The position numbers and the translations under genes were made by a program. The notes below the pieces were generated by a model, which did not search any database, was not told where the DNA came from, and saw only the letters and a list, made by a program, of their open reading frames with translations. Shown here piece by piece: positions 56,328 through 64,000 of a DNA stretch of 64,000 nt. Each line of letters starts with the position of its first letter. Within the stretch, counting starts at the first letter, position 1. Source of the DNA: GYS-P2D sp964414425 (GTDB lineage: Bacteria > Bacteroidota > Bacteroidia > Chitinophagales > Saprospiraceae); NCBI GenBank assembly GCA_964414425.1, contig CAYPWL010000003.1, positions 1 through 64,000 on the forward strand, written 5' to 3'.

Positions 56328-57248
56328 CTATCTGCTAAACTTTTTTCTCAGTTGGAGACGACTGGCTAATCTGACGACGAGTTCTTGCTGCTTAGAAAAC
56401 TCATATTCCCGCAAGTAACAAGGCTTATAGTAAGCCATGTAGTTATTGATAATGGGTTCATATGCATTGCCGTCGGCATCTTTATAGCCGATCATCTCAC
56501 AAGTAGCATAGTTGACATGTATTTCATAGGCTGAACCTGGGTCGGGTGGCGTATCGCAGATCAAGTCACCGGTCTTATTACATTGATCTGAGTCAAAACT
56601 ACCCTTGCCAAAAAGATGCTCCTCAAAAGTATGATAGAGTCCAAAAAAATGACCAAACTCATGCGCAACGATGATTGGATTTTTGAGATCAAATTGGCTG
56701 AGGACTATATTATTAGCAAGGTCTGACAACACATAAGAAAACCCGCCTACTCTCGAACAGCTAATCGAAGTTGGTGTAGTCCTACAGAAGTCTTTGCCAT
56801 AATCTGCAATGTAGACTGTGATGATGTCTTGTAAGTCATGCTCTCCAGAAAATCGATTATATAACTGATATGCATTCGCTGACAATTCTTCAAGCTTGAT
56901 ATCAGATTGTATGGTGATTACCTCATGGGTGCTGAACTCTACTCCGGCATTTTTGAATGCATGATTCAGTTGCTTGTTCACACGCTCAAAAATTGACGGA
57001 TCAGGATATGCAAACGACGAAGTATCTTCTGTGATATATGCATATCTAATCGGGAAGTGAATAGTAGGTAGCGCCTCAGCCTCTCGCATGATACTATCAT
57101 TTTGTAGATAGTCGTAGACTAAGTATTTATTCTCAGTATTGATACTCGGATCGCAATTAAGGATACACCACATTTGTTTTGGGTCATCATCTTGTCCGAA
57201 TAGAGAGATACTAATCAAGGCTAATACGAATAACATAAGCTTGCTCAT
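56328..57248 (-). CDS. Secreted M43 (pappalysin/cytophagalysin-type) zinc metalloprotease
   Basis: About 306 aa with a signal peptide (ending LFGQ). The extended zinc motif is H196-E197-F-G-H200-F-F-G-L-Y-H206, followed by DLICDTPPDP and the Met-turn NNYMAYYKPC, which together define family M43. The mature part has an N-terminal Cys-containing prodomain-like segment (about 20-180). Cytophagalysin and pappalysin homologues digest extracellular protein. The start is ATG 57248; ATG 57269 would add 7 residues ahead of the signal. No C-terminal secretion domain is seen. Confidence 0.9.
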   Translation of the reverse strand: MSKLMLFVLALISISLFGQDDDPKQMWCILNCDPSINTENKYLVYDYLQNDSIMREAEALPTIHFPIRYAYITEDTSSFAYPDPSIFERVNKQLNHAFKNAGVEFSTHEVITIQSDIKLEELSANAYQLYNRFSGEHDLQDIITVYIADYGKDFCRTTPTSISCSRVGGFSYVLSDLANNIVLSQFDLKNPIIVAHEFGHFFGLYHTFEEHLFGKGSFDSDQCNKTGDLICDTPPDPGSAYEIHVNYATCEMIGYKDADGNAYEPIINNYMAYYKPCYLREYEFSKQQELVVRLASRLQLRKKFSR

Positions 57249-57381
57249 GTAGTATGATTTTATCAACATAATTCAATAGAACTATCTCTGGAATTGTTGT
57301 AGAATCCGACTTATCATTTGTTTAAGAAGGCTATAGGCTCAAATATTTATTACGTTAGATTCTATCAGCTTACTCTTTTTT

Positions 57382-57807
57382 ATGAGCACACTTGCTATCA
57401 AGACATCCGAGGGATTCGATGCGAAGATGAATTCCTATCCAGATCAAATAATGGGTCGTATGACTCGGCTAAGGGCGTTAGTACGTCAAGTGGCAGAGGA
57501 CTCAGGAATGATTAGGCTGGAGGAAACACTTAAGTGGGGTGAGCCTAGCTTTATAATCAAGCAGGGGAGTACCCTTAGGATGGACTGGAAGTCGAAGAGT
57601 CTCAATCAATATGCTATGTATTTCAGCTGTTCATCTCGATTAGTGGACACCTTTAAGATAGTCTTTGGCGATACCTTTAGGTATGAGGGTAAAAGAGCAA
57701 TCCTATTCGATCTAACAAGTGAGTTGCCAGAGCAAGAACTCAAGCGATGTATTGCAGCAACCCTTAGATATCATGAAGTTAAGGAAGATATCAAATTGGG
57801 TATGTAA
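57382..57807 (+). CDS. DUF1801 (YdhG-like) protein
   Basis: The 141-aa product has the DUF1801 pattern: MGRMTRLRALVRQVAEDSGMIRLEETLKWGEPSFIIKQGSTLRMDWK, YAMYFSCSSRLVDTFKIVFGDTF and YEGKRAILFDLTSELPEQELKRCIAATLRYHE. No signal peptide. It is a small, widespread family; some members are thought to bind iron or nucleotides, but no function is firm. Divergent from the M43 operon. Confidence 0.9.
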   Translation: MSTLAIKTSEGFDAKMNSYPDQIMGRMTRLRALVRQVAEDSGMIRLEETLKWGEPSFIIKQGSTLRMDWKSKSLNQYAMYFSCSSRLVDTFKIVFGDTFRYEGKRAILFDLTSELPEQELKRCIAATLRYHEVKEDIKLGM

Positions 57808-57814
57808 GTCTTGC

Positions 57815-57864
57815 TTAGTCACGACTAATAGTCAAGTTTCTAACTTATAAGTTAACTAATAGTC
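57815..57864. promoter_or_regulatory. Palindrome and repeat cluster upstream of the ADP-ribosylglycohydrolase gene
   Basis: TTAGTC AC GACTAA forms an inverted repeat at 57815-57828. A perfect 12-base palindrome AACTTATAAGTT lies at 57842-57853, and ACTAATAGTC occurs directly at 57824-57833 and 57855-57864. The cluster sits 8 bases after the DUF1801 stop and 115 bases before the next gene, so it may be a regulator site or a terminator. Confidence 0.4.
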
Positions 57865-57978
57865 CAAGCTGTATAACAAATCTACCATTGAGTTTAGGAT
57901 ATAGAGTACTATTGCGTTTTGTTATTTTCGAGTGTTTACTCGATAAAACTTATTGATTATTCAAGAAATATAAAGAGC

Positions 57979-59358
57979 GTGCAAAGAAGAGAAAATTATG
58001 GTTTGGTTTCAGTTGCCTTTTTACTTGCAGGTCTTTTCATAGCAAGCTGTACGCCAAAGACCGAGGAGGTATCTATCCCTAATCCCAAAGAAGTATCATA
58101 TGGGATTGGGGAGATCAATATGAGCAAAGAAAGTTATCATGATAAAGTTCTCGGAGCAATAGTAGGTTCTGCTATCGGGGATGCCATGGGTGTATCCACA
58201 GAAATGTGGAGTCGATCTGCCATCCAAAAGCGTTACGGTTATATATTAGGACTCACTCCAGCACTAATGGCCCAATCCCCTGAAGGCCCTTGGGGACATA
58301 ACTTGCCTGCAGGATCTACTACTGATGATACTCGGTGGAAGTATATGCTTACTCAATATATTGATCAACATAGATCAAAACTTAACAGAGAGAATTTTGC
58401 CCAATTCATAATTGACTACTATCAGCAACAGGTAGGAGCACTGTCTGACAAGGAACTCCTCACACAGCCCGATGACTTAGATGTGCGAATTGAAAAAATC
58501 GATTGGATTAAGGAATGGGCCAGAGTGGCTCTCGCTTATCGCGAAAGTGATGCTAAATATGAACAAGTACGTGATCGATTTTATGGAGGAGAGATGAGTT
58601 GTGCTGGACTGCTCTATACGCCTATGTTCGGCCTGGTAGCTCCTAACGCAACAGAAGCGTATAACTTGGCTTATGATCATACACTATTTGATATCGGCTA
58701 TGCCCGTGATATATCAAGTATAGCAGCCGCTATGACTCACATGGCATTACATACCCAAAATATGGATTCAATCCTAGCCACTCAAGCCTATATTGATCCA
58801 TATGGATACCAAGATAGTCGTTTGATAGCCCGTATACCTCAAGCTATCGCCAATACTACACATGATTACGTTTTGGGAGCATTTGAGATTGATGAAATCC
58901 AACTGTCCGAAGCGCTCATCCTTAACGATAGCATTACTATAGCCAAAATCCCTGAAGGAGCAGCTATCGTATTACATAAAGACTCAGTAAAACTTAAAAT
59001 ACCTACTAATTATCCCGGCAGCGACTTGGAATGGTTTCAACAAAAGACAATCTACGAGGCGCTCGAAGAAAATCAGCGTCAGATTGCCTTTCATGCAGGT
59101 GAAATATGGGAAATCCTATATGCGGGACTATTATTTGGAGGGGGAGATTTTGAGAAAACCCTGCAGTTTATAATCAACTATGGCCGAGATAATGATACAG
59201 TTGGCGCTATAGCGGGTATGATTTTGGGAGCCAAAGACGGATATGCCCAGTTGCCTACTGCAATGAAAGAAGAGGTGATCCGAGTCCATAAAGACCAGAT
59301 AGGTATAGACTTGGAACTATTAGCCAATCAACTGGTCGATAGCATGTACCCAGAGTAG
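57979..59358 (+). CDS. Lipoprotein ADP-ribosylglycohydrolase
   Basis: About 459 aa. A lipoprotein signal (FIASC, about C24) predicts an envelope location, unusual for this family, which otherwise removes ADP-ribose from proteins or nucleic acids in the cytoplasm. The ADP-ribosylglycohydrolase domain has the start motif G63-SAIGDAMG-71, the metal motif S114-T115-D116-D117-T118, and R403-D404-N405-D406-T407-VGAIAG near the C-terminus, so the binuclear Mg-binding acidic residues are in place. I chose GTG 57979 as start because it directly precedes the signal; an in-frame TTG at 57919 lies upstream. Confidence 0.88.
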   Translation: MQRRENYGLVSVAFLLAGLFIASCTPKTEEVSIPNPKEVSYGIGEINMSKESYHDKVLGAIVGSAIGDAMGVSTEMWSRSAIQKRYGYILGLTPALMAQSPEGPWGHNLPAGSTTDDTRWKYMLTQYIDQHRSKLNRENFAQFIIDYYQQQVGALSDKELLTQPDDLDVRIEKIDWIKEWARVALAYRESDAKYEQVRDRFYGGEMSCAGLLYTPMFGLVAPNATEAYNLAYDHTLFDIGYARDISSIAAAMTHMALHTQNMDSILATQAYIDPYGYQDSRLIARIPQAIANTTHDYVLGAFEIDEIQLSEALILNDSITIAKIPEGAAIVLHKDSVKLKIPTNYPGSDLEWFQQKTIYEALEENQRQIAFHAGEIWEILYAGLLFGGGDFEKTLQFIINYGRDNDTVGAIAGMILGAKDGYAQLPTAMKEEVIRVHKDQIGIDLELLANQLVDSMYPE

Positions 59359-59437
59359 AGCGGACCTCCATTGCTTTAGGAAGTCAACTAAATAAGTACA
59401 TCCAGCAGATTTCCAGAGGACTGCGCTAAGTCTATCA

Positions 59438-60739
59438 TTAATCCAATATCTGCCCGCTGAGTAAGAGCATCTGTATTTCTAATAGCTTGGCGTCATAGTG
59501 TGCATTGAGTAGACTATTCTCAGAGTTGAGGAGATTGACTTGCGCTTGGCGATACTCTATGCTCGTGAGTTGACCAGCTTGGTATTGCTCATATGTCCGA
59601 TCAAAGTTGACTTTGGCGGTAGCGACATTAGACTTTTCTGATTCTATGATGTACAGGGCATTTTGAAACTGATGCCAGATGATAGTTAACTGCGAGCTTA
59701 GATCATTGACCAGTTGTTCACGCTGCAGAACCTGGCTCTCCAGTGCAAGCTGGGTACTTTGGCGTTGATTTTTACGGATGCCACCATCATATAGATTGTA
59801 GGATATTGATAAGCCTACACCTACACCATCTGATCGAGATGATGAGAAGAAGGACCCTGGAGCACTCCTGTTAAAATTATAACTATAGGTCGCATTAGCA
59901 CCAAGTACAGGCTTCCGGCCGGCATCTATGATATCGTAGTTAAGTTCAGTGATAACTTGATTTTGATCTAAGAGTTGGAGCTGTAAGCAGCGCTCCCTGG
60001 CTGTCGCGATAAGGTTGTCGAGTGACCTCGTCGCATCGTAGTAGATATCTGTCTCTACATCATATGTACGTTCGAGCGATATACCGATGGTATTGCTCAG
60101 TACCCTTAGAGCATTGTCGTATCCCAGTCTAGCATTAGCGATGTTGATGCTGTCTCTATCTATGTCCACCTGTGCATTAAGTATGTCCAAACGATTCGCT
60201 TGACCATATTCATTTTGTATTTGGAGTCGATCGAGCCGATCCTGAGAGAGACTCAGGATTTCTCGTAGGATGCCGATGTTAGCAGCAGCCCTGCTGGCAT
60301 CATAGTAGGCCGAGAGCACATTAGCTACATTGTTCTGTATAGTCAACTGTTTTTGGAGGTCAGATAGCTCAACTTGTTCTTTGAATTGCTCGAGATTCAC
60401 ACTTCGACTCGGGTCAATGATATTATATGTGGCCGCTACATTGGCATTTACTCCAAAAGCTAATCCATAGCCTGTTACAATAGTTTCACCCGAAGTGAAA
60501 TTAGTGATGTTGTTATTCACATTACCATTAAGGTTGCCGTTAGCTGTCACTGAAGGGCGATAGCCGAATAAAGCCATGTCAGTATTATTCTCAGCTATGA
60601 GTACATCATTCTTGGCTATCCTTATGTTGAAGTTATTCTCGAGTGCCTGCGTGACGGCCTCTTCGGGAGTCATAACATCTTGTCCATATATAGACATGGC
60701 AAGTAGGCAGGATAACACAATACTATAAATCTTAATCAT
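59438..60739 (-). CDS. TolC-like outer-membrane efflux protein
   Basis: The 433-aa product has a signal peptide (ending SIYGQ) and the TolC-type outer-membrane factor layout: two OEP repeats with long alpha-hairpins (DVMTPEEAVTQALENNFNIRIAKN at the start and EYRQAQVNLLNSENSLLNAHYDAKLLEIQMLLLSGQ at the end) plus short strands. ATG 60739 is taken as the start because it opens the signal peptide; a longer frame to 60904 lies inside the RND gene. The start overlaps the end of the RND gene by 8 bases, proving coupling. Channel of the tripartite pump. Confidence 0.92.
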   Translation of the reverse strand: MIKIYSIVLSCLLAMSIYGQDVMTPEEAVTQALENNFNIRIAKNDVLIAENNTDMALFGYRPSVTANGNLNGNVNNNITNFTSGETIVTGYGLAFGVNANVAATYNIIDPSRSVNLEQFKEQVELSDLQKQLTIQNNVANVLSAYYDASRAAANIGILREILSLSQDRLDRLQIQNEYGQANRLDILNAQVDIDRDSINIANARLGYDNALRVLSNTIGISLERTYDVETDIYYDATRSLDNLIATARERCLQLQLLDQNQVITELNYDIIDAGRKPVLGANATYSYNFNRSAPGSFFSSSRSDGVGVGLSISYNLYDGGIRKNQRQSTQLALESQVLQREQLVNDLSSQLTIIWHQFQNALYIIESEKSNVATAKVNFDRTYEQYQAGQLTSIEYRQAQVNLLNSENSLLNAHYDAKLLEIQMLLLSGQILD

Positions 60740-63700
60740 TGATAACAACTTCAGTAGTTTTGAGATGTGCTGATGCCTCACGCTCATGGACGACTTCCAT
60801 GACTGCTCTTTCGAGTGATGCTCGATCTGCCCAAGTTCCAGTGCGCAACCAGTACCATACCAGTTTGCGTGTATTATTGAAGTAGATAAACAATGGGAGT
60901 ACAAATAGTGTCAAGAATGTAGCCATTATGATACCATAAGCTATCGATATCGCCATGGGTATTAGAAACTGTGCAGTTCGACTTGGCTCGAATATAATCG
61001 GTGCTAAGCCCGCAGCAGTAGTAATGGACGTTAAGAATATCGCTCTAAATCTTGATCGACCTGCCTCAACTAAGGCTTTATGGAAGTTAAGTCCCTCTTT
61101 CAAGTGTGTGTTAAACTTACCCACTAATACTAAACCATCGTTCACAAGGATACCGATTAAGGCGATGATGCCCAAGGTTGACAGTATACTGATCGGCGCT
61201 CCATGTAGCCAGTGTCCCCAGGCTACGCCTACTAAGCTAAACGGGATGAGCGCAAATAATAGCATCGGTTGCGAGTAAGATCTAAATCCGAATGCAATAA
61301 TCATATACATCACCATGAACACTGCCGGGAGCAGTCCTACCATGCTGCTGATGACTTTATTAGCTTCTCTGTTCTGACCTTCATAGAGCGGTTGTACACT
61401 TGGGTACTGTGCGAGCACTCGTGGCATAATTTCTTGACGGACATTGGCCAAGATGTCTGTTGCACTTTGTCCTTGATCCTTAAGGTCTGCACTTACGGTT
61501 ATCTGGCGTATACCGTCGAGGTGATTGATGTCTACCTCGCCACGCTCTACGCTATAGTTAGCAATTTCTGAGAGTGGTACTCGTGATCGATCGTTGGTGA
61601 CGATCCACATATCATCAAGATTTTTGACAGATTCGCGCTCATCTCGATCATAGCGTACCCATACCCGTATTTCATCACGCCCTCTTTGGATACGTTGTAC
61701 CGACTGACCGAAAAATGCACTCCGCACTTGAGCCATCACTGTGTTGAGCGTCAGTCCTAAGAGGTAGGCATTTTCTTTGAGATCTATCTTAATCTCCTTG
61801 ATGCCTTGCGGATCGTTGTCATTGATGTCTTTGAGTGTGCCGAGTTGTCTCAGCTCTCGCTTGAGCTCTTCTTTAGCGCCTTTAAGCTCTTCGATATTCC
61901 TACCTGTCAATGCTACAGAAACTGGGAGACCACCAAAGTTGCCACCAGAGCCATAGGTCAGTGATTCCACTCCATTAAGTTCTCCGACCTCTTCTTCTAC
62001 CTTCTGTGCTATAAAGCCCGAGGCGAAGTCTCTTTCTTCTCCAGTCAGTAGATTGAGCGTAAGCGTTGCATTAGAGCTTCCAGGGCCTATTCTTTTTACA
62101 GATGATTCGATGATCTGTGTGTTGCCGGTCTGTTCTTTAGTTAGCTTTTCGTTAGCCCTCCATGCGCCATCTTCTATCAATGTAATCAGACTGTCAGTAA
62201 TCACTTCATTAGTACCTTCTGGCATCGACATCGATATAGATATACGGTCGCTCGTGATGTTGGGGAAAAACGTAGTTCTAATAATTCCTCCTTGAACACA
62301 TCCTACAGTGATCAATAACATCCCGATCGGGATAGAAACACCAAACACGGGATTGTTTAATCCGAAGCGCAACATCGGAATATAAAGGGTCTCCCGAATC
62401 CATACCATAAACTTGTCTGCATATCGATTCAAGATAAATGGCTTTTTACCTTCCTTCATGGCTCTTGACTCAGAGATGTGAGCTGGCAGAATAATCAGTG
62501 CTTCGATCAATGAGAAGAGTAGGGTGACAATCACCACAACTGCTACTTCATAATAGAAGTCGCCGATCCCCCCCTGCACGAAGAGGAATGTGCTGAATGC
62601 TACAACCGTAGTAAGTATGGCCGATACGATTGCAGGAAGTACTTCCATTGTGCCATCTATGGATGCTCTGACGGGAGTTTTTCCTCGTTCATAGTGTGCA
62701 TATATATTTTCTCCGATTACAATGGCATCATCAACCAGGATACCGATTACGATCAGCATACCAAATAGTGACATTACATTGATCGTGAGAATATCCGGTA
62801 CTATGATAAACATCCCAAAAAATGATATTGGAATCCCTACAGCTACCCAAAATGCTAAACTTGGTTTTAAGAATATCGATAATAATATGAGTACCATAAT
62901 AATACCATAGCCACCATTTTCGAGTAGGATGCGAGTACGATCAACCAGTGAGATAGATCGATCGGCAAGGATGTCCAGCTGTACGGTACTATTCTCCTCA
63001 TTAAATCCGAGGATATACTCCTTAACTTTATCGACCATGCCGAGGAAGTCTTCCGAGTTTGTCGTGAATACGCTGATCTCTACAGCTGGTTCGCCATTTA
63101 CATAGATACGATCAGGGTTCTCAGACCATTTGTCATTGACATCAGCCACGTCTCGCAATCTTATCGTTCTTCCAGACGGATCAGACTTGACTACGATATA
63201 ATCCATCTCATCGCCGTAGTAACTTCGATTATTAGCACGGATTAGATACTCCTCAGTATCTGTTTTTATGGATCCACCTGTTGTAAGGATATTGGCTTGT
63301 CCTACTGCTGCGGCCACCTCATTAAATGTAAGATCAAATGCACGTAGATCCTTTTCTCTCACTGCTATTTCTATCTCTTCATCAGGGTAGCCAGATATCT
63401 GTATCTGTGAGGCGCCCATATCACGTAGGTCATCTTCTACCCGTCGAGAGATGGCCTTAAGCGTCTTAAGATTAATATTTGGGCCGCTGAGTCCCATGGA
63501 CACAGTGAGATTTAGCCTTTCTTGCTTCGCTACGACGAGCGGTTCGAGATCTACAGGAAACGATGGGACTCGATCTACTGCATTTTTGATCTCTGCCAAT
63601 ACTACGTTGATATCCTGACCCTCCTCTATTTCTACCGATACGGTACCGGTGTTCTCAGATGATACCGAGGTGAACCTTTCGATGCCTTGGAGCCCACGGA

Positions 63701-63914
63701 GATTATCTTCGATTTTTAGGATTACACCTTCTTCGACCTCTTGAGGAGATGCACCAGGATATATAGCCGTGATTGTAATGGTATCGGGTGGTATGAGTGG
63801 AAAGAACGACGAGTTCATACGCTTGAGCCCCTGCCAACCACCTAATACAATAGCAATCATCAATACATTGACGGCTACCGGATATTTTATAAAATATTCA
63901 ATGATATTCTTCAT
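60732..63914 (-). CDS. RND-family efflux permease (intact)
   Basis: The 1060-aa inner-membrane proton antiporter carries the complete RND architecture: TM1 (about 12-28), a first periplasmic domain (ITAIYPGASPQEVEEGV), the TM4 proton-relay motif GILVDDAIVIGEN near residue 393, and a second periplasmic domain with matching motifs. The final helices contain ALIGILVNDGLVLVGKFN. The order adaptor, permease, TolC fits an AcrB/MexB-like multidrug or HAE1 pump; the substrate is unknown. Unlike the RND at 8347-11331, there are no stops in frame. Confidence 0.95.
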   Translation of the reverse strand: MKNIIEYFIKYPVAVNVLMIAIVLGGWQGLKRMNSSFFPLIPPDTITITAIYPGASPQEVEEGVILKIEDNLRGLQGIERFTSVSSENTGTVSVEIEEGQDINVVLAEIKNAVDRVPSFPVDLEPLVVAKQERLNLTVSMGLSGPNINLKTLKAISRRVEDDLRDMGASQIQISGYPDEEIEIAVREKDLRAFDLTFNEVAAAVGQANILTTGGSIKTDTEEYLIRANNRSYYGDEMDYIVVKSDPSGRTIRLRDVADVNDKWSENPDRIYVNGEPAVEISVFTTNSEDFLGMVDKVKEYILGFNEENSTVQLDILADRSISLVDRTRILLENGGYGIIMVLILLSIFLKPSLAFWVAVGIPISFFGMFIIVPDILTINVMSLFGMLIVIGILVDDAIVIGENIYAHYERGKTPVRASIDGTMEVLPAIVSAILTTVVAFSTFLFVQGGIGDFYYEVAVVVIVTLLFSLIEALIILPAHISESRAMKEGKKPFILNRYADKFMVWIRETLYIPMLRFGLNNPVFGVSIPIGMLLITVGCVQGGIIRTTFFPNITSDRISISMSMPEGTNEVITDSLITLIEDGAWRANEKLTKEQTGNTQIIESSVKRIGPGSSNATLTLNLLTGEERDFASGFIAQKVEEEVGELNGVESLTYGSGGNFGGLPVSVALTGRNIEELKGAKEELKRELRQLGTLKDINDNDPQGIKEIKIDLKENAYLLGLTLNTVMAQVRSAFFGQSVQRIQRGRDEIRVWVRYDRDERESVKNLDDMWIVTNDRSRVPLSEIANYSVERGEVDINHLDGIRQITVSADLKDQGQSATDILANVRQEIMPRVLAQYPSVQPLYEGQNREANKVISSMVGLLPAVFMVMYMIIAFGFRSYSQPMLLFALIPFSLVGVAWGHWLHGAPISILSTLGIIALIGILVNDGLVLVGKFNTHLKEGLNFHKALVEAGRSRFRAIFLTSITTAAGLAPIIFEPSRTAQFLIPMAISIAYGIIMATFLTLFVLPLFIYFNNTRKLVWYWLRTGTWADRASLERAVMEVVHEREASAHLKTTEVVIND

Positions 63915-63922
63915 CTCAAGTG

Positions 63923-64000
63923 TTATTTAGAGATGTTTTTGACGATCATGCCTTTGTGTGCGCCAGGTGTGTTATTGGCTAATATTTTGGTGCCATCCTG
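63923..64000 (-). CDS. Membrane fusion protein (RND adaptor), C-terminal end only
   Basis: The last 25 codons before stop TAA (63923-63925) read LQDGTKI-like QDGTKILANNTPGAHKGMIVKNISK. This is the usual tail of HlyD/AcrA-type periplasmic adaptors (GDGTKV..). The stop lies 8 bases before the RND ATG, as expected for the adaptor of the same operon. The rest is outside the window. Confidence 0.75.
   Translation of the reverse strand, partial: QDGTKILANNTPGAHKGMIVKNISK

Noticed and set aside
59438..60904. A longer TolC start at 60904
   Set aside because: The 55 extra residues lie inside the RND coding region and precede a perfect signal peptide; ATG 60739 gives the expected overlap with the RND stop.

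Overview
The window looks like a chromosomal segment of a free-living Bacteroidota, most likely a Saprospiraceae-like marine or aquatic member; the family placement is inference. The phylum call rests on several things seen here. Many genes lack Shine-Dalgarno sequences, and TTTG / TAnnTTTG promoters are present (best one upstream of ffh). There are large TonB-linked receptors with carboxypeptidase-regulatory domains, a GLPGLI-family protein, DUF547 proteins, PorT-like barrels and many LxxC-type lipoproteins. No rRNA, tRNA, CRISPR array, prophage or insertion sequence was found.

Layout. 1-966 (minus): 5' part of a secreted cysteine-containing protein that runs off the left edge inside a coding 15-bp tandem repeat (DTMMM pentapeptides). 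1179-6852: housekeeping and repair genes (ffh, mutS, a small conserved protein, a three-domain Ada). 6936-12197: secreted proteins around an RND efflux pump gene broken only by in-frame stop codons. 12255-19257: a DUF255 thioredoxin-like lipoprotein, a YkuK-like protein, a group III truncated haemoglobin, and a coupled pair (metallo-beta-lactamase-fold hydrolase and propeller-amidohydrolase). 19569-26772: rpe with a TonB receptor, a paraoxonase-like protein, two ExbD proteins, DUF547 and a barrel protein.

27241-34333 (plus): an unknown protein and a carbohydrate group (GH20 hexosaminidase lipoprotein, SIS sugar-phosphate protein, GH16 glucanase lipoprotein, MFS transporter, cyclase). This suggests breakdown of amino-sugar and beta-glucan material with import of products, without a SusC/SusD pair. 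34341-40929 (minus): lipoprotein, SulP transporter, and a TonB-type barrel paired with a GLPGLI protein. 41078-41330 holds the remains of a MazEF-type toxin-antitoxin locus. 41516-47795: TPR lipoprotein, Asp-box propeller, BamA-like barrel, DUF302, small lipoprotein, EamA exporter.

47835-51818 (minus): DUF547 fused to an outer-membrane barrel, followed by a BamA-like barrel and a GH113-like hydrolase, probably one transcription unit. 52153-59358: pirin, TPR-containing sensor kinase, mutarotase-like protein plus M43 pappalysin-like protease, DUF1801, and a lipoprotein ADP-ribosylglycohydrolase. 59438-64000 (minus): an intact tripartite efflux operon (adaptor end, RND permease, TolC-like).

The observations I rate highest are the DTMMM-repeat protein, the nonsense-only decay of the first RND gene, the broken MazEF remnant, the DUF547-barrel fusion and the exported ADP-ribosylglycohydrolase.
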